A DNA stretch of 64,000 nt from the NCBI GenBank assembly GCA_963821345.1, contig CAWGDM010000002.1:365800-429799 (forward strand). Reading direction: 5' to 3'. Numbering within the stretch: position 1 is the stretch's first letter; the number at the start of each line of letters is the position of its first letter. Positions 17,463 to 26,747 of the stretch are shown here, in pieces. The notes below the pieces were generated by a model, which saw only the letters and a program-made list of their open reading frames with translations, was not told the origin of the DNA and ran no database searches. Position numbers and translations under genes: made by a program. The stretch comes from WHSW01 sp963821345 (lineage in GTDB: Bacteria; Actinomycetota; Thermoleophilia; Solirubrobacterales; 70-9).

Positions 17463-18445
17463 TTCAGTAGCCCCCCGCCCCAGGTGAGCCCGGCGCCGAA
17501 GGCGCCCAGGAAGATCGTCGATCCAGGCCCGATCCGGCCGTCGGCGAGGGCCACGTCGAGCGCCAACGGGATACTCGCCGCCGAGGTGTTGCCATGGGTC
17601 GCGATCGAGTCGACCACCTTGTCGGGCGCCAGGTCGAGCCGGTCGCCGACCGCGGTCAGGATCCTGCGGTTGGCCTGGTGGTAGACGAACAGGTCGACCT
17701 GGTCGAGCGAGAGCCCGGCCTCCCCCACGACCTCGGTCGTGATCTCGGTCAGTGAGACAACCGCGGCGCGGAAGGTCGCGCGGCCGTCCATGCGGACGAC
17801 GTTCTCGGTGTGCGAGGCGGTCACCGCGCGCGATCCGGCGCCGTCGGCGCGCAGCCGGATCGGGCCGATCTCGGCCGCGCCCCCGGGGACGACAACCGCC
17901 GCCCCGGCACCGTCGCCGAACAACCCAGCGGTACGCGGGTCGTCGAGGTCGAGCACCCGGCTCATCAACTCGGCGCCGATCACCAGGGTCGCGCCGGCGC
18001 GGCCGGATTCGGTTGCCGCGGCGGCCAGGCCGAGCGCCGAGACGAAGCCGGTGCAGGCGGCGCCGATGTCGATCGCCCCGGCGCGGTCGGCGCCCAAGCG
18101 CTCCGCGACCAGCGGCGCGGCGGTCGGCACCCGCTCGTCGGCGGTCGAGGTGGCGACCAGGATCAGGTCGAGGTCGGCAGCGTCGACGCCGGCCCGCTCG
18201 AGCGCGATCGACGCGGCATCGGAGGCAACGTCGGTCAGGGTGACGTCGGGCAGTGCGTGGCGGCGCTCGACGATCCCGGTGCGCGAGGCGACCCAGTCGG
18301 GCTCGACCCCGAGCCGCTCGGCGATCGCCTCGCTGCTGACCACGCCGTCGGGCAGCGCGGAGCCGATCGCGGCGATCCCGGCGCGGGCGGTCGGGCGCCG
18401 CTGCAGCCCGGCGAGCGCCGCGGGCGTTTCGAGCGCGCTAGCCAC
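17447..18445 (-). CDS. fabH: 3-oxoacyl-[acyl-carrier-protein] synthase III
   Basis: 332-aa initiating ketosynthase that condenses an acyl-CoA starter with malonyl-ACP. The Cys-His-Asn triad is seen in DIGAACTGFVSALGLA, VYHQANRRIL and THGNTSAASIPLAL. Starter preference (straight or branched) cannot be read with confidence. Overlaps the fabD stop by eight bases. Confidence 0.95.
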   Translation of the reverse strand: MASALETPAALAGLQRRPTARAGIAAIGSALPDGVVSSEAIAERLGVEPDWVASRTGIVERRHALPDVTLTDVASDAASIALERAGVDAADLDLILVATSTADERVPTAAPLVAERLGADRAGAIDIGAACTGFVSALGLAAAATESGRAGATLVIGAELMSRVLDLDDPRTAGLFGDGAGAAVVVPGGAAEIGPIRLRADGAGSRAVTASHTENVVRMDGRATFRAAVVSLTEITTEVVGEAGLSLDQVDLFVYHQANRRILTAVGDRLDLAPDKVVDSIATHGNTSAASIPLALDVALADGRIGPGSTIFLGAFGAGLTWGGGLLKWGDR

Positions 18446-19316
18446 GGACCGCCTCCGTCCTCGTCCCCTCGGCGCGGACGACCTCGGCCTCGTCGAGGAT
18501 CCGCGGGACCAGTTTCGCCAGCACCCGCCCGGGGCCGACGTCGAGGAAGCGGCGCACGCCGGTCGCCTGCAGCAGCTCCATCACCTCGACCCAGCGCACC
18601 GGGCTGGTCAGCGAGGCGACCAGCTGCTCGCGCGGGTCGGCGGCGAACGGCGATGCGGTGGCGCCGGAGATCACCGGCGACGGGGTGCGATGAAACTCGA
18701 TCTCGGTCAGCCGTTCGGCGAACAGCTCGACCGCCGGCAGCATGTCGGCGGAGTGGAAGGCGCCGGCGATCGCGAGCCGCTTTGCCCGCAGGCCCAGCTC
18801 CTTGGCCCGCTCGCGGGCGGCCTCCAGGCCGGCCTCGGGGCCGCTGAGCACGTACTGGCCCGGGGCGTTCTCGTTGGCGAGGGTCAGGCCGGTGTCCTGG
18901 GCCAGGGCCAGCGCCTGGCCGCGCTCGCCGCCGACCGCCAGCATGCCGCCGGGCTCGGCCGCGGCGGCGGCGTCGTCCATCAATCTTCCGCGCTCGGCCG
19001 CGATCCGCAGGCCGTCGAGGTCGTCGACAGCCCCGGCTGCCGCCAGCGCCGCGACCTCGCCCAGCGAGTGCCCGGCGTAGGCGCGAGCGACCGGGCGCCC
19101 CGCGCGCTCGAAGCTCGCGATCGAGGCGCAGTAGATCGCCGGCTGGGCGAACCGGGTCCCGTCGGCGACCCGCCGCAGCGGATCGTCGCCGACCAGCTCG
19201 GCGGCCAGCTCGTGGAGGTCGGGGCGCACCTCCTGGACCAGCTCGGCGGCGCCGGGATCGTCGACCCCCTGGCCGGGAAAGAGGACAGCAAGCTCGTTCG
19301 TCTCTTCGCTCATCAC
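18438..19316 (-). CDS. fabD: Malonyl-CoA:ACP transacylase
   Basis: 292-aa acyltransferase that loads malonate onto ACP. GQG motif (LFPGQGVDDP), nucleophile Ser in YAGHSLGEVAALAAAG and catalytic His in IAGAFHSADM are present. First gene of the fatty-acid operon; the start codon may be the second Met (19313). An inverted repeat 31-47 bases upstream is a candidate control site. Confidence 0.95.
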   Translation of the reverse strand: MMSEETNELAVLFPGQGVDDPGAAELVQEVRPDLHELAAELVGDDPLRRVADGTRFAQPAIYCASIASFERAGRPVARAYAGHSLGEVAALAAAGAVDDLDGLRIAAERGRLMDDAAAAAEPGGMLAVGGERGQALALAQDTGLTLANENAPGQYVLSGPEAGLEAARERAKELGLRAKRLAIAGAFHSADMLPAVELFAERLTEIEFHRTPSPVISGATASPFAADPREQLVASLTSPVRWVEVMELLQATGVRRFLDVGPGRVLAKLVPRILDEAEVVRAEGTRTEAVRG

Positions 19317-19346
19317 GACACACCTAGCCGCTGACGCGGCCGGGGT

Positions 19347-19363
19347 TAAGGCCTAAAGCCTTA
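19347..19363. promoter_or_regulatory. Perfect inverted repeat upstream of fabD, candidate operator
   Basis: TAAGGCCTAAAGCCTTA: 6-bp perfect arms around a 5-base centre, 30 bases before the fabD start. It is AT-richer than its surroundings and lies in the promoter zone of the operon, immediately beyond a terminator-like hairpin. Fatty-acid operons are often repressed through such sites (FapR, FasR, FabT types), but this sequence is not one of the consensus sites I know. Confidence 0.4.
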
Positions 19364-19366
19364 CAA

Positions 19367-19382
19367 CCCCCCATTCGGGGGG
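19367..19382 (-). terminator. Terminator-like hairpin after the response regulator gene
   Basis: CCCCCCATTCGGGGGG: 6-bp pure G/C stem with a 4-base loop, followed on the minus strand by GTTGTAA. It lies ~45 bases after the response-regulator stop and before fabD, so it would separate the two units. The T-tract is weak. Confidence 0.5.
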
Positions 19383-19426
19383 GATAAATCTCGACGCAGC
19401 GGGGGTCCGGCTGTCCGCGGGTGTGC

Positions 19427-20029
19427 TCACCGGCTGAGGCCGAGTCGTTCGGCTCGCCGGGTCGCCTCGGCGCGGTTCTTGACCCCGAGCTTGCGATAGA
19501 CGGCGCTCGCGTGCTCCTTGACCGTGTGCGGCGAGAGGCTCAGCCGCTCGGCGATCTCGCGGTTGGTGCGGCCCGAGGCGATCAGCGACAGCACCTCGCG
19601 TTCGCGCTCGGTCAGTGGCGCCGCCGGCGCCTCCTCCTGGCGGCCGAAGACGGTCATCCCGCGGCCGACCATGCGCACGGCCATCGCCACCTCGTCGGCG
19701 CTCCAGTCCTTGGAGACGAAGCCCGATGCTCCCGCGGTGCGCGCCGCCTGCGGCGAGATCCAGCCGATGCCCGAGATCAGCAACACCCGGGTGCGCGGCG
19801 ACGCCGTGCGGATCGCCTCGCACAGCTCGGCGCCGGAGCGCTCGCCCAGGAACAGGTCGACCAGGGCGACGTGCGGCTTGTGGCGGGCGACCAGGGTCAG
19901 CGCCGTGTCCGGATCGGAGGCGACCACGCAGCGCTCGACCCAGCGCTGGCGGCCGAGCATCACCTTGAAGCCCCACTGGACGACTGCATGGTCGTCGACG
20001 ATCAGCACCCGCAGCGCCTGTTCAGCCAT
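19427..20029 (-). CDS. LuxR/NarL-family response regulator
   Basis: Receiver domain (RVLIVDDHAVVQWGFKVML; phospho-acceptor Asp in HVALVDLFLGERSG; conserved Lys in GFVSKDWSADE) followed by a LuxR-type helix-turn-helix (PLTEREREVLSLIASGRTNR, SLSPHTVKEHASAVYRKLGV). I use the ATG at 20029 (MAEQALRVLIVDD), giving 200 aa and an eight-base overlap with the kinase gene; an ATG at 20050 is the alternative. Acts as output of the adjacent kinase; targets unknown. Confidence 0.94.
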   Translation of the reverse strand: MAEQALRVLIVDDHAVVQWGFKVMLGRQRWVERCVVASDPDTALTLVARHKPHVALVDLFLGERSGAELCEAIRTASPRTRVLLISGIGWISPQAARTAGASGFVSKDWSADEVAMAVRMVGRGMTVFGRQEEAPAAPLTEREREVLSLIASGRTNREIAERLSLSPHTVKEHASAVYRKLGVKNRAEATRRAERLGLSR

Positions 20030-21170
20030 CGGCGCCCACCCCGCCGACAAATCCCTCGACCTCGCTCGCCGGCAACACCAGGCGAACCCGCCACTCCCGG
20101 GCCTCGGCGCCGTACTCGAGCATCCCGCCCCGCTGCATCGATTCGTAGGCGGCGAGCCGCAGCCCGAGCCCCGAGCCGGCGCCCTGGCCGCCGTTGGTGA
20201 TGCCGTCGTTTTTGACCTCGAGGGCGAAGGCGCCGTCGACGCTGGTGATCGCGATCCGCACCTCGCTCGGGCTGGCGTGCTTCTCGGCGTTGCGCAGCGC
20301 CTCCCCGAGCACCGAGACGGCGAGTGGCTCCAGGCCCTCGGGAACCTCGGCCCCCGGCTCCCACCGGACGCTGATCGGCACCGCCTTGTATTGCCGCCCG
20401 AGCCGCCCGAGCTCGGCGCGGAGCGTGGTCACCGTGGGCTCGCCGGTCGGCTCCAGCGAGCGCTCGAGCGCGTCGCGGAGCTCACCCAGGGCGGCCTCGA
20501 CCTCGGCCGCGGAGCGCTCCGCATCGGCGGCGCTCAGCTCGCGGCCGGAACCGAGCACCATCGAGACGCCGAACAGGCGCTGCATGACGCTCTCGTGCAC
20601 CTCGCGGGCCAGCTCGACGCGCTCGAGCAGCAGGGTGTCGCGCTCGTGCTGGGCGACCGCCCCGCGGACCGTCGTCGCCAGCGCCGCGGTCCGGCCCAGC
20701 GCCCGCATCGTCTGCAGCTCCTCCGGCCCGAGGTCGAGCGGCGCGCCGTTTCGGTCGGCGAAGATCACCCCCAGCCAGCGCCCGGCCGCCGCCACCGGGG
20801 TGCACGAGATCGCGGTCACGGTCGGGACCTCGGAGTAGCGGTCGGGGACGTGTCCGGGCAGCGAGTCGACGACGATCACCGCCTCCTCGCCCAGCGCCCG
20901 CTGGGCGATCGGGGTCTCCTCGAGGCTGCCGTAGACGTGGGCGAGGATTTCGGGCGCGACGCCGTGACTACCGGCAGGGACGACCAAGCGCCGTGCGGGG
21001 TCGTAGAGCAGCAGCACCGCGCGCTCGAGCGAGGTCAGCCGGCAGATCGCCTCGCAGATGCGGTCATCAAGCGGGTCCGACTCCGCCGCCTCGTCACCGA
21101 GCTCGAACAGCAGCCGGACGACCGCGTCGACCGCGTTGCCCGGAAGCGGCTCGGCCTCGCCGATCATCAC
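20022..21170 (-). CDS. GAF-domain sensor histidine kinase (NarL/DesK-type)
   Basis: 382 aa, no transmembrane segments, so a cytosolic sensor. GAF domain (~25-170; ERAVLLLYDPARRLVVPAG, GRWLGVIFADRNG), HisKA_3 phospho-acceptor region (LAREVHESVMQRLFGVSM, His ~205) and ATPase domain (LGEALRNAEKHASPSEVRIA, GSGLGLRLAAYESMQRGG). Overlaps its cognate response regulator downstream. The GAF ligand cannot be predicted. Confidence 0.93.
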   Translation of the reverse strand: MMIGEAEPLPGNAVDAVVRLLFELGDEAAESDPLDDRICEAICRLTSLERAVLLLYDPARRLVVPAGSHGVAPEILAHVYGSLEETPIAQRALGEEAVIVVDSLPGHVPDRYSEVPTVTAISCTPVAAAGRWLGVIFADRNGAPLDLGPEELQTMRALGRTAALATTVRGAVAQHERDTLLLERVELAREVHESVMQRLFGVSMVLGSGRELSAADAERSAAEVEAALGELRDALERSLEPTGEPTVTTLRAELGRLGRQYKAVPISVRWEPGAEVPEGLEPLAVSVLGEALRNAEKHASPSEVRIAITSVDGAFALEVKNDGITNGGQGAGSGLGLRLAAYESMQRGGMLEYGAEAREWRVRLVLPASEVEGFVGGVGADG

Positions 21171-21299
21171 GGTTCACTATCCCACCCCGCGCGCCAAGGT
21201 TACGCCCGGGGGGTCCACAGGTGACTGACACGGAGTCCCAGGCGCCCGGTCCAGGCAGCCGCCGATGATCGTTGCGGCCGCCGCTGCGATGATGGGCGC

Positions 21300-22322
21300 G
21301 TGATCCGATCGCCGGCCCACGACCCCTGGGGGCGCGACCTCGCCGGCACCGTGCACGAGCTCGAGTTCACCAGCGAGGCGCTGGCCGCCAACCCGCTCGG
21401 CGACCCGGCGACCCGCCCGCTCTACGTCTACACGCCACCCGGCTGGCCCGACGACGGGCCCTACCCCGCGGTCTGGGGCATCCAGGGGATGACCGGCCAG
21501 ATCGACATGTGGCGCAACCGCAGCCCCTACTCGAGCACCTTCATCGAGGACGTCGACCGGCTGATCGCCGCCGGCGAGTGTCGCCCGGTGGTCATGCCGC
21601 TGGCGGACTGCTGGACCGCCTACGGCGGCTCGCAGTTCATTGACTCCGCCGGGACCGGCGACTACATGGCCTACCTCTGTGACGAGCTCGTCCCGTTCGT
21701 CGACGGCCGCTTCAACACGATCGCCGAGCGCGACGGCCGCGCCGTCCAGGGCAAGTCCTCGGGTGGCTACGGCGCGCTGGTCCTACCAATGCTGCGCCCC
21801 GACCTTTGGGGCGGGCTCGGGGACGTCTCCGGCGACGCTGCGTTCGAGTACTGCTACATGCCCGAGTTCCCGATCGCCTGGGCGAAGCTGCGCGAATATG
21901 ACTCGATCGAGGACTTCTGGGAGGAGATGCTCGGCGACCCCGACCCCTCCCCCGCCGTGTTCGCCGCGGTCAACGCGATCGCGATGGCGGCCTGCTACTC
22001 GCCCGGCGACGACGGCTCGCCCGAGCTGCCGTTCGCGGCCGACGACTGCGCCCTGCGGGAGGAGGTCTGGGAGCGGTGGCTCGCGTGGGACCCGGTGCGG
22101 ATGCTCCCCGACCACATCGAGGACCTGCGCTCGATGCGGGCGATCTCGCTCGAGTGCGGCCTTCAGGACGAGTACAACCTGCACGCGGGCACGGCGCTGA
22201 TCCACTCGCAGCTCGAGGCGGCCGGGATCGAGCACCGGTTCGAGCTCTTCCAGGGCAAGCACGGCCACCTCACTCCCCGCTACGCGCCGCTGGTCGCCTG
22301 GCTCGCCGAGCGGCTCGCCTAG
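21300..22322 (+). CDS. Esterase D-like alpha/beta hydrolase
   Basis: 340-aa putative esterase family protein. N-terminal strands (LYVYTPPGWPDDGPYPAVW), nucleophile elbow VQGKSSGGYGALVLP (Ser ~144) and the C-terminal His in GKHGHLTPRYAPLVAWL. Similar proteins hydrolyse acyl esters or, as antigen-85 relatives, transfer mycolates; no signal peptide here, so cytosolic hydrolysis is likelier. GTG start. Directly abuts the acetyltransferase gene with no intergenic base, so they are co-translated. Divergent from the kinase gene. Confidence 0.85.
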   Translation: MIRSPAHDPWGRDLAGTVHELEFTSEALAANPLGDPATRPLYVYTPPGWPDDGPYPAVWGIQGMTGQIDMWRNRSPYSSTFIEDVDRLIAAGECRPVVMPLADCWTAYGGSQFIDSAGTGDYMAYLCDELVPFVDGRFNTIAERDGRAVQGKSSGGYGALVLPMLRPDLWGGLGDVSGDAAFEYCYMPEFPIAWAKLREYDSIEDFWEEMLGDPDPSPAVFAAVNAIAMAACYSPGDDGSPELPFAADDCALREEVWERWLAWDPVRMLPDHIEDLRSMRAISLECGLQDEYNLHAGTALIHSQLEAAGIEHRFELFQGKHGHLTPRYAPLVAWLAERLA

Positions 22323-22781
22323 ATGGGCGCCGTCCGCCGCGCACGGCCGGCCGACGCCGCCGTCGCCGCGCGGCTGCTCGACGCCTTCAACCGCGAGTAC
22401 GACACCCGGACACCGGGGGTCGAGGCGCTCACCGAGCGTCTGGCGCCGATGATCGACTCCGGCCAGGTGCTCGTCTGGTTAGCCGGCGACGAGCCCTGCG
22501 GGGTCGCGGTCCTGATCTTCCGCACCTCGATCTGGTTCTCGCGTCCCGACGCCTACCTCGCCGAGCTCTACGTCGCCCCGGATCGCCGTGGCGAGGGGCT
22601 CGGCCGCGCAATGCTCGAGGCGGCGATCACGGGCGCCCACGAGGCCGGCGCCGGGATCATCGACCTGAACACGTCGACCGAGGACGAGGCCGCCCGCGGC
22701 CTGTACGAGAGCTTCGGCTTCACCAACCGCGAGGGCCTGCCCGACGGCCCGCCGATGCTCTATTACGAGCTCGAGCTCTGA
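22323..22781 (+). CDS. GNAT family N-acetyltransferase
   Basis: 152 aa with the acetyl-CoA-binding motif A in YLAELYVAPDRRGEGLGRAM and motif B region GLYESFGFTNREG. Substrate unknown. Its ATG follows the esterase stop directly. Its last 19 bases overlap the convergent methyltransferase gene. Confidence 0.9.
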   Translation: MGAVRRARPADAAVAARLLDAFNREYDTRTPGVEALTERLAPMIDSGQVLVWLAGDEPCGVAVLIFRTSIWFSRPDAYLAELYVAPDRRGEGLGRAMLEAAITGAHEAGAGIIDLNTSTEDEAARGLYESFGFTNREGLPDGPPMLYYELEL

Positions 22782-23536
22782 TCGCCGGCGACGATCGCGA
22801 TCGGGAACTCGAACCTGACCCGTCCCCCCTCGCGGCGCTCGCCGATCCCCATCTCGCGGCCGTCGTCGATCGCCGCGTCGAACAGCGCCCTGACCGCGTC
22901 GGGGTCGGGGGCGGCCGAGCGCTCGAGCAGCGCCTCGAGCTCCATCGGCAACCGGTAGTGGCCCAGCGGCCGCGCCGCGAGCCCGGCGCTGCGCAGCAGC
23001 TCCAGCAGCTCGCTCTCGGGCATCGAGCGCGCGTGCGAGGGGTCGCGGGTTCGCTCGGCCTCGTTGAAGCGCGCGGCCGCGTCGTGATCGTCGCCGACGA
23101 TCATGTCCGCGACCACCACCCGCCCGCCGGGGGCGCAAACCCGGGCCATCTCGGCGACCACGGCCCGCGGGTCGGCGACGTGATGGAGCGCGTAGCGGCA
23201 GACCACGCGCTCGAACTCGCCGTCGTCGTAGGGCAGCCGGGTGACGTCGCCGAGCTCGAAGCTGACGTTCTCGAGTCCCTGCTCGGCGCAGCGCCGGCGG
23301 GCCAGCGCGAGCATCTCGGGCGTCAGGTCGATGCCGACGACTCGGCCCGCTTCGCCGGCGAACGCCGCCGCGACAATCCCCGGCCCGCAGGCGACGTCGA
23401 GGACGGAGTCCTGTGCGCCGGTGCCTGCGGCGTCGAGCAGCATCCGCATCGCCTGCTCGTCGTTCATCGCCGCCGCCGACGAGAAGCCGGCGGCTTGGCG
23501 GGTGAACTGATCGACCGTGGTGCGCTTGTGGTCCAA
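22763..23536 (-). CDS. Class I SAM-dependent methyltransferase (UbiE/MenG-like)
   Basis: 257 aa. SAM motif I VLDVACGPGIVAAAFA (~45-60), motif II GIDLTPEMLALARRRC, and RLPYDDGEFERVVCRYALHH followed by HVADPRAVVAEMARV typical of methyltransferase type 11/25 domains. It starts four bases after the stop of the DUF3556-desaturase reading frame, so it belongs to that transcription unit; a carotenoid- or lipid-related substrate is conceivable but not shown. Confidence 0.9.
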   Translation of the reverse strand: MDHKRTTVDQFTRQAAGFSSAAAMNDEQAMRMLLDAAGTGAQDSVLDVACGPGIVAAAFAGEAGRVVGIDLTPEMLALARRRCAEQGLENVSFELGDVTRLPYDDGEFERVVCRYALHHVADPRAVVAEMARVCAPGGRVVVADMIVGDDHDAAARFNEAERTRDPSHARSMPESELLELLRSAGLAARPLGHYRLPMELEALLERSAAPDPDAVRALFDAAIDDGREMGIGERREGGRVRFEFPIAIVAGDQSSSS

Positions 23537-23540
23537 GCGC

Positions 23541-26500
23541 TCAGACCCCCAGGTGGCGCAGGGCCGAGTGGGCCGCGTTGTAGCCGTTCATCCCGTGGGC
23601 GCCGGCCCCGGGCGGCGTTGCCGCCGAGCAGATGAACACGCCGGGGATCCCGGTCGCGTACGGGTCGAGCGCGAACCGAGGTCGGAACAGGATCTGCTTC
23701 GGCGTGTTGGCCCCCGCGATGATGTCGCCGCCGACATAGTTGGGGTTGTAGGCGGCAAGCGCGGCCGGATCGCGGGTGGCGGTGGCGCGGATCCGCTCGC
23801 GGAATCCGGGCGCGAAGCGCTCTATCTGCGCCAGGATCACCTCGGTCGCGTCGCGGTCGTAGCCCGCCGGGACATGGGCGTAGGCCCAAAGCGGGTGCAG
23901 GTCGCCCTGCGAGCGCGACGGGTCGGCCAGGTACTGCTGGCAGACGAGCACGAACGGGCGCTGGGGCATCCGCCCGGCGTTCACCTCGCGCTCGGCGGCG
24001 GCGATCTCGTCGAAGGAGCCGACGGCGTGCACGGTCCCCGCGCGGCGAGCCGCCTCGGCGGTCCACGGGACCCCGCCCTCGACCGCAAGGTCGAGCTTGA
24101 ACGCGCCGGGCCCGTGGCGGTAGCGGCGGTAGGCGCGTTCGATCCTGCGAGGCAGCCGGTCGCCCGCGATCTCGGCGACCGCCGACGGGATCAGGTCGCA
24201 GATCACCGCGTCGGCGCCCTCGAGCTCGGTCAGCGAGCCGACCGTGCTGCCGGTCTCGATCGTCCCGCCCGCCTCGCGGATCACCGCCGCAAGGGCGTCG
24301 GCGATCGCCTGCGAGCCGCCGCGGGCAACCGGCCAGCCGTAGGCGTGACAGGAGCAGATCAGCGCCATCCCGACCGACGGAGCTCATCGGTCGATTGAGC
24401 GGCGCGAACGCATGCGCGGCGACGCCGCCGAACAGCGCTCGCCCCTGCTCGGTCAAAAAAGAGCGCGCGAGCACGGTCGCCGGCGTCGCCGCCGGGATCC
24501 CGAACCGCACCAGGCGCAGCGGGTGGCGCGGCAGATGCAGGAACGGACGCATGATGTCCTCGCCGAGCGCCTCGAAACCGGCAGAGGGACGACCGAAGAG
24601 CCGCTTCCAGGCGGCGCCGTCGGATCCCAGGCCGGCGGCGGTCTCGTCGATCGAGCGCAGCATCACCGCCGCGCTGCCGTCGTCGAGCGGATGGGCGAGA
24701 TCGACATCTGGCCAGCACCACCGGAGCCCGTGGCGGTCCAGGTGGTGCTCGCGCAGCGCCGGCGCGCCGACCGCCATCGCGTGCACCGCCGAGCAGTCGT
24801 CGTGCAGCAGCCCCGGCAGCGTGAGCTCGCTGGTCCGCGTGCCACCGCCGATCGTCGGCGCCGCCTCCAACACCCTCACCCCCACCCCCCGTGACGCCAG
24901 AGCGGCGGCCGCGGCGAGCCCGTTGGGACCCGAGCCGACGACCGTTGCCGTGCTCACGCCGGGGTGGGAGCCGGGCGCGAGTCTGGTGACCTCGACCGGG
25001 AAGTCGAAGGACTCCTCCAGCCACGGTCCGTGGCGGACCATGTCGGCGACGTTGACCCAGCCCTCCTCGATCAGCCCGTCGGCGGCGTCGTAGATCGCGT
25101 AGTGCTGGCGCTGGATGTGCGCGGGCTGCGACTCGAGCGTGATCACCCGCAGCTCACCGGGCTCGAAGTGGCAGCGCTCCTGAACCGCCTCCAGCAGCTG
25201 GTGGCTGTGCAGGTGGCCGTCGCCGAAGTTCCAGCCGTTGACAACCCCGGAGATCAGCTCGCCCTCGCGAATGTTGAACGCCTCCGGGTCGCCGTCGGTT
25301 GCCCGCGGCAGCAGCCCCAGCAGCGCCCGGCCGTGCGAGTGCATGGCGCGGAAGGCGAGCCCCTTGTTGAGCAGATACTCCGCGAGCTCGGGCCCGTAGA
25401 GCTTGGTCAGCTGCTCGACCACGATCTGCGCCGGCTTCAGGATCATCGCGTCGAGCTTCGCCTCGGCGCCGGTGTCCTTGCGAAAGCACCACTGGCTGGT
25501 CGCCCAGTTGCCGGCGTAGTAGCGCATCGCGGGCAGGAACGAGACCTTGTCCGGCCAGAAGTTGCCGATGATCGGGAGCGCGACGCTGGTCGACAACAGG
25601 ATGATCAGCAGCAGCGGGCTGTCGAAGCTCGAGAACGGCACATCCCCGTAGTGGCCGAACAGGAACAGGATCCCGAAGATCATGAACAGGTTCCATTCCA
25701 GCGGCACCGCGAGCGGGAAGGTCGAGGTGATGTGGACGTGGAAGATGATCATCCCGATCACCGCGATCGTCCCGATCGTCCCGCCGCTGGTCAGAAACAG
25801 GGTGATCGGCAGCCCGAACTCGATCGCGGTCCCCAGGTGGGCCGCCATTTGCGCCCGCCAACCCGGCCGCAGGTCCTCGGGGTAGCCGGCGTACAGCTGC
25901 GCCTTCATCTTCCGCGAGCGGTTCCAGGGTGTGTTGCTGATCATCACCGAGACCACGAACGGGAAGTGGCGGTTGAGCTTCGAGCTCGCGGCGCCGAGCC
26001 AGATGCAGAGGAAGACGATCTGGGCGCCGATGATCAGGTTGGTGAGCGGGAACAGGAAGATGATCAGCAGCGGTCCGTAAACCTCCGGCCGCGCGGCCAG
26101 GAACGAGACCTTGTCGCGCAGGCCCAACAGGACGAGGAAGCCCAGCAGCACCGCGACTGCCACCGGCTCGAGGCGCCCGGCGCTCGCGCCGGCGACGGCC
26201 TCGCCGTTGGAGAACAGCAGGTAGACGCACGAGGCGAGGACGCCGGCGTAGAGCAGGACGTCCACCGGTGTGCGCGTGGTGCCCGCGGTCAGCGGCACCT
26301 TGTCGGGCCACGGAGGCAACCGCACCGTGCCCGGTCGCAGCCAGTAGAGGATGCCGCCGATCGGCGGCAGAAAGCGGAAGGTGAGCGGCATCGAGCCGCA
26401 GCCGAGCCCGATCGCCTCCCAGAGCACGAGCCAGACGACCACCTTCTGGAACACGATCGGCTGCGTCCACCAGTCCGAGAGGTCGCCGAGCCCGCCGAGC

Positions 26501-26703
26501 CCTGGGGTGGTCGCCCCGATCAGCGCGAAGCCGCCAGCCGCGAACACGATCAGCTTGACGATGTAGAGCAGGTAGACGGCCTCGGGGGTGCCGAAGCCGT
26601 TCACGGCCCAGTCCTGGGCCAAGGGCTTGATCCGAGAAAGGTGCGGCTTGGCCCGCCACTCGTCGAGATCGAACGGCGGCGGGGTCGGGGAGAGGAATCC
26701 CAC
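23541..26703 (-). pseudogene. DUF3556 membrane protein fused to a phytoene-desaturase-like FAD oxidoreductase, interrupted by a 4-bp duplication
   Basis: Residues ~1-570 form a multi-pass membrane protein of the actinobacterial DUF3556 type (starts MGFLSPTPPPFDLDEW; about ten hydrophobic segments; HSHGRALLGLLPRA). From ~600 an FAD/NAD-binding oxidoreductase begins (TATVVGSGPNGLAAAAALAS). At 24370-24377 the motif CCGA is duplicated, turning the expected PMSSVG-MALICSC junction out of frame. The second part continues from MALICSCHAYGWPVARGGSQ (24368) to ANTPKQILFRPRFALDPYAT and the desaturase signature GVFICSAATPPGAGAHGMNG. Removing four bases gives one 1052-aa protein. It may be a true mutation, a phase-variable site or an assembly error. 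Confidence 0.85.
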
Positions 26704-26747
26704 GCGCCTTTTCTATCTTCTTTGCGCGTCCCGCGCAGAGGTGGGCG

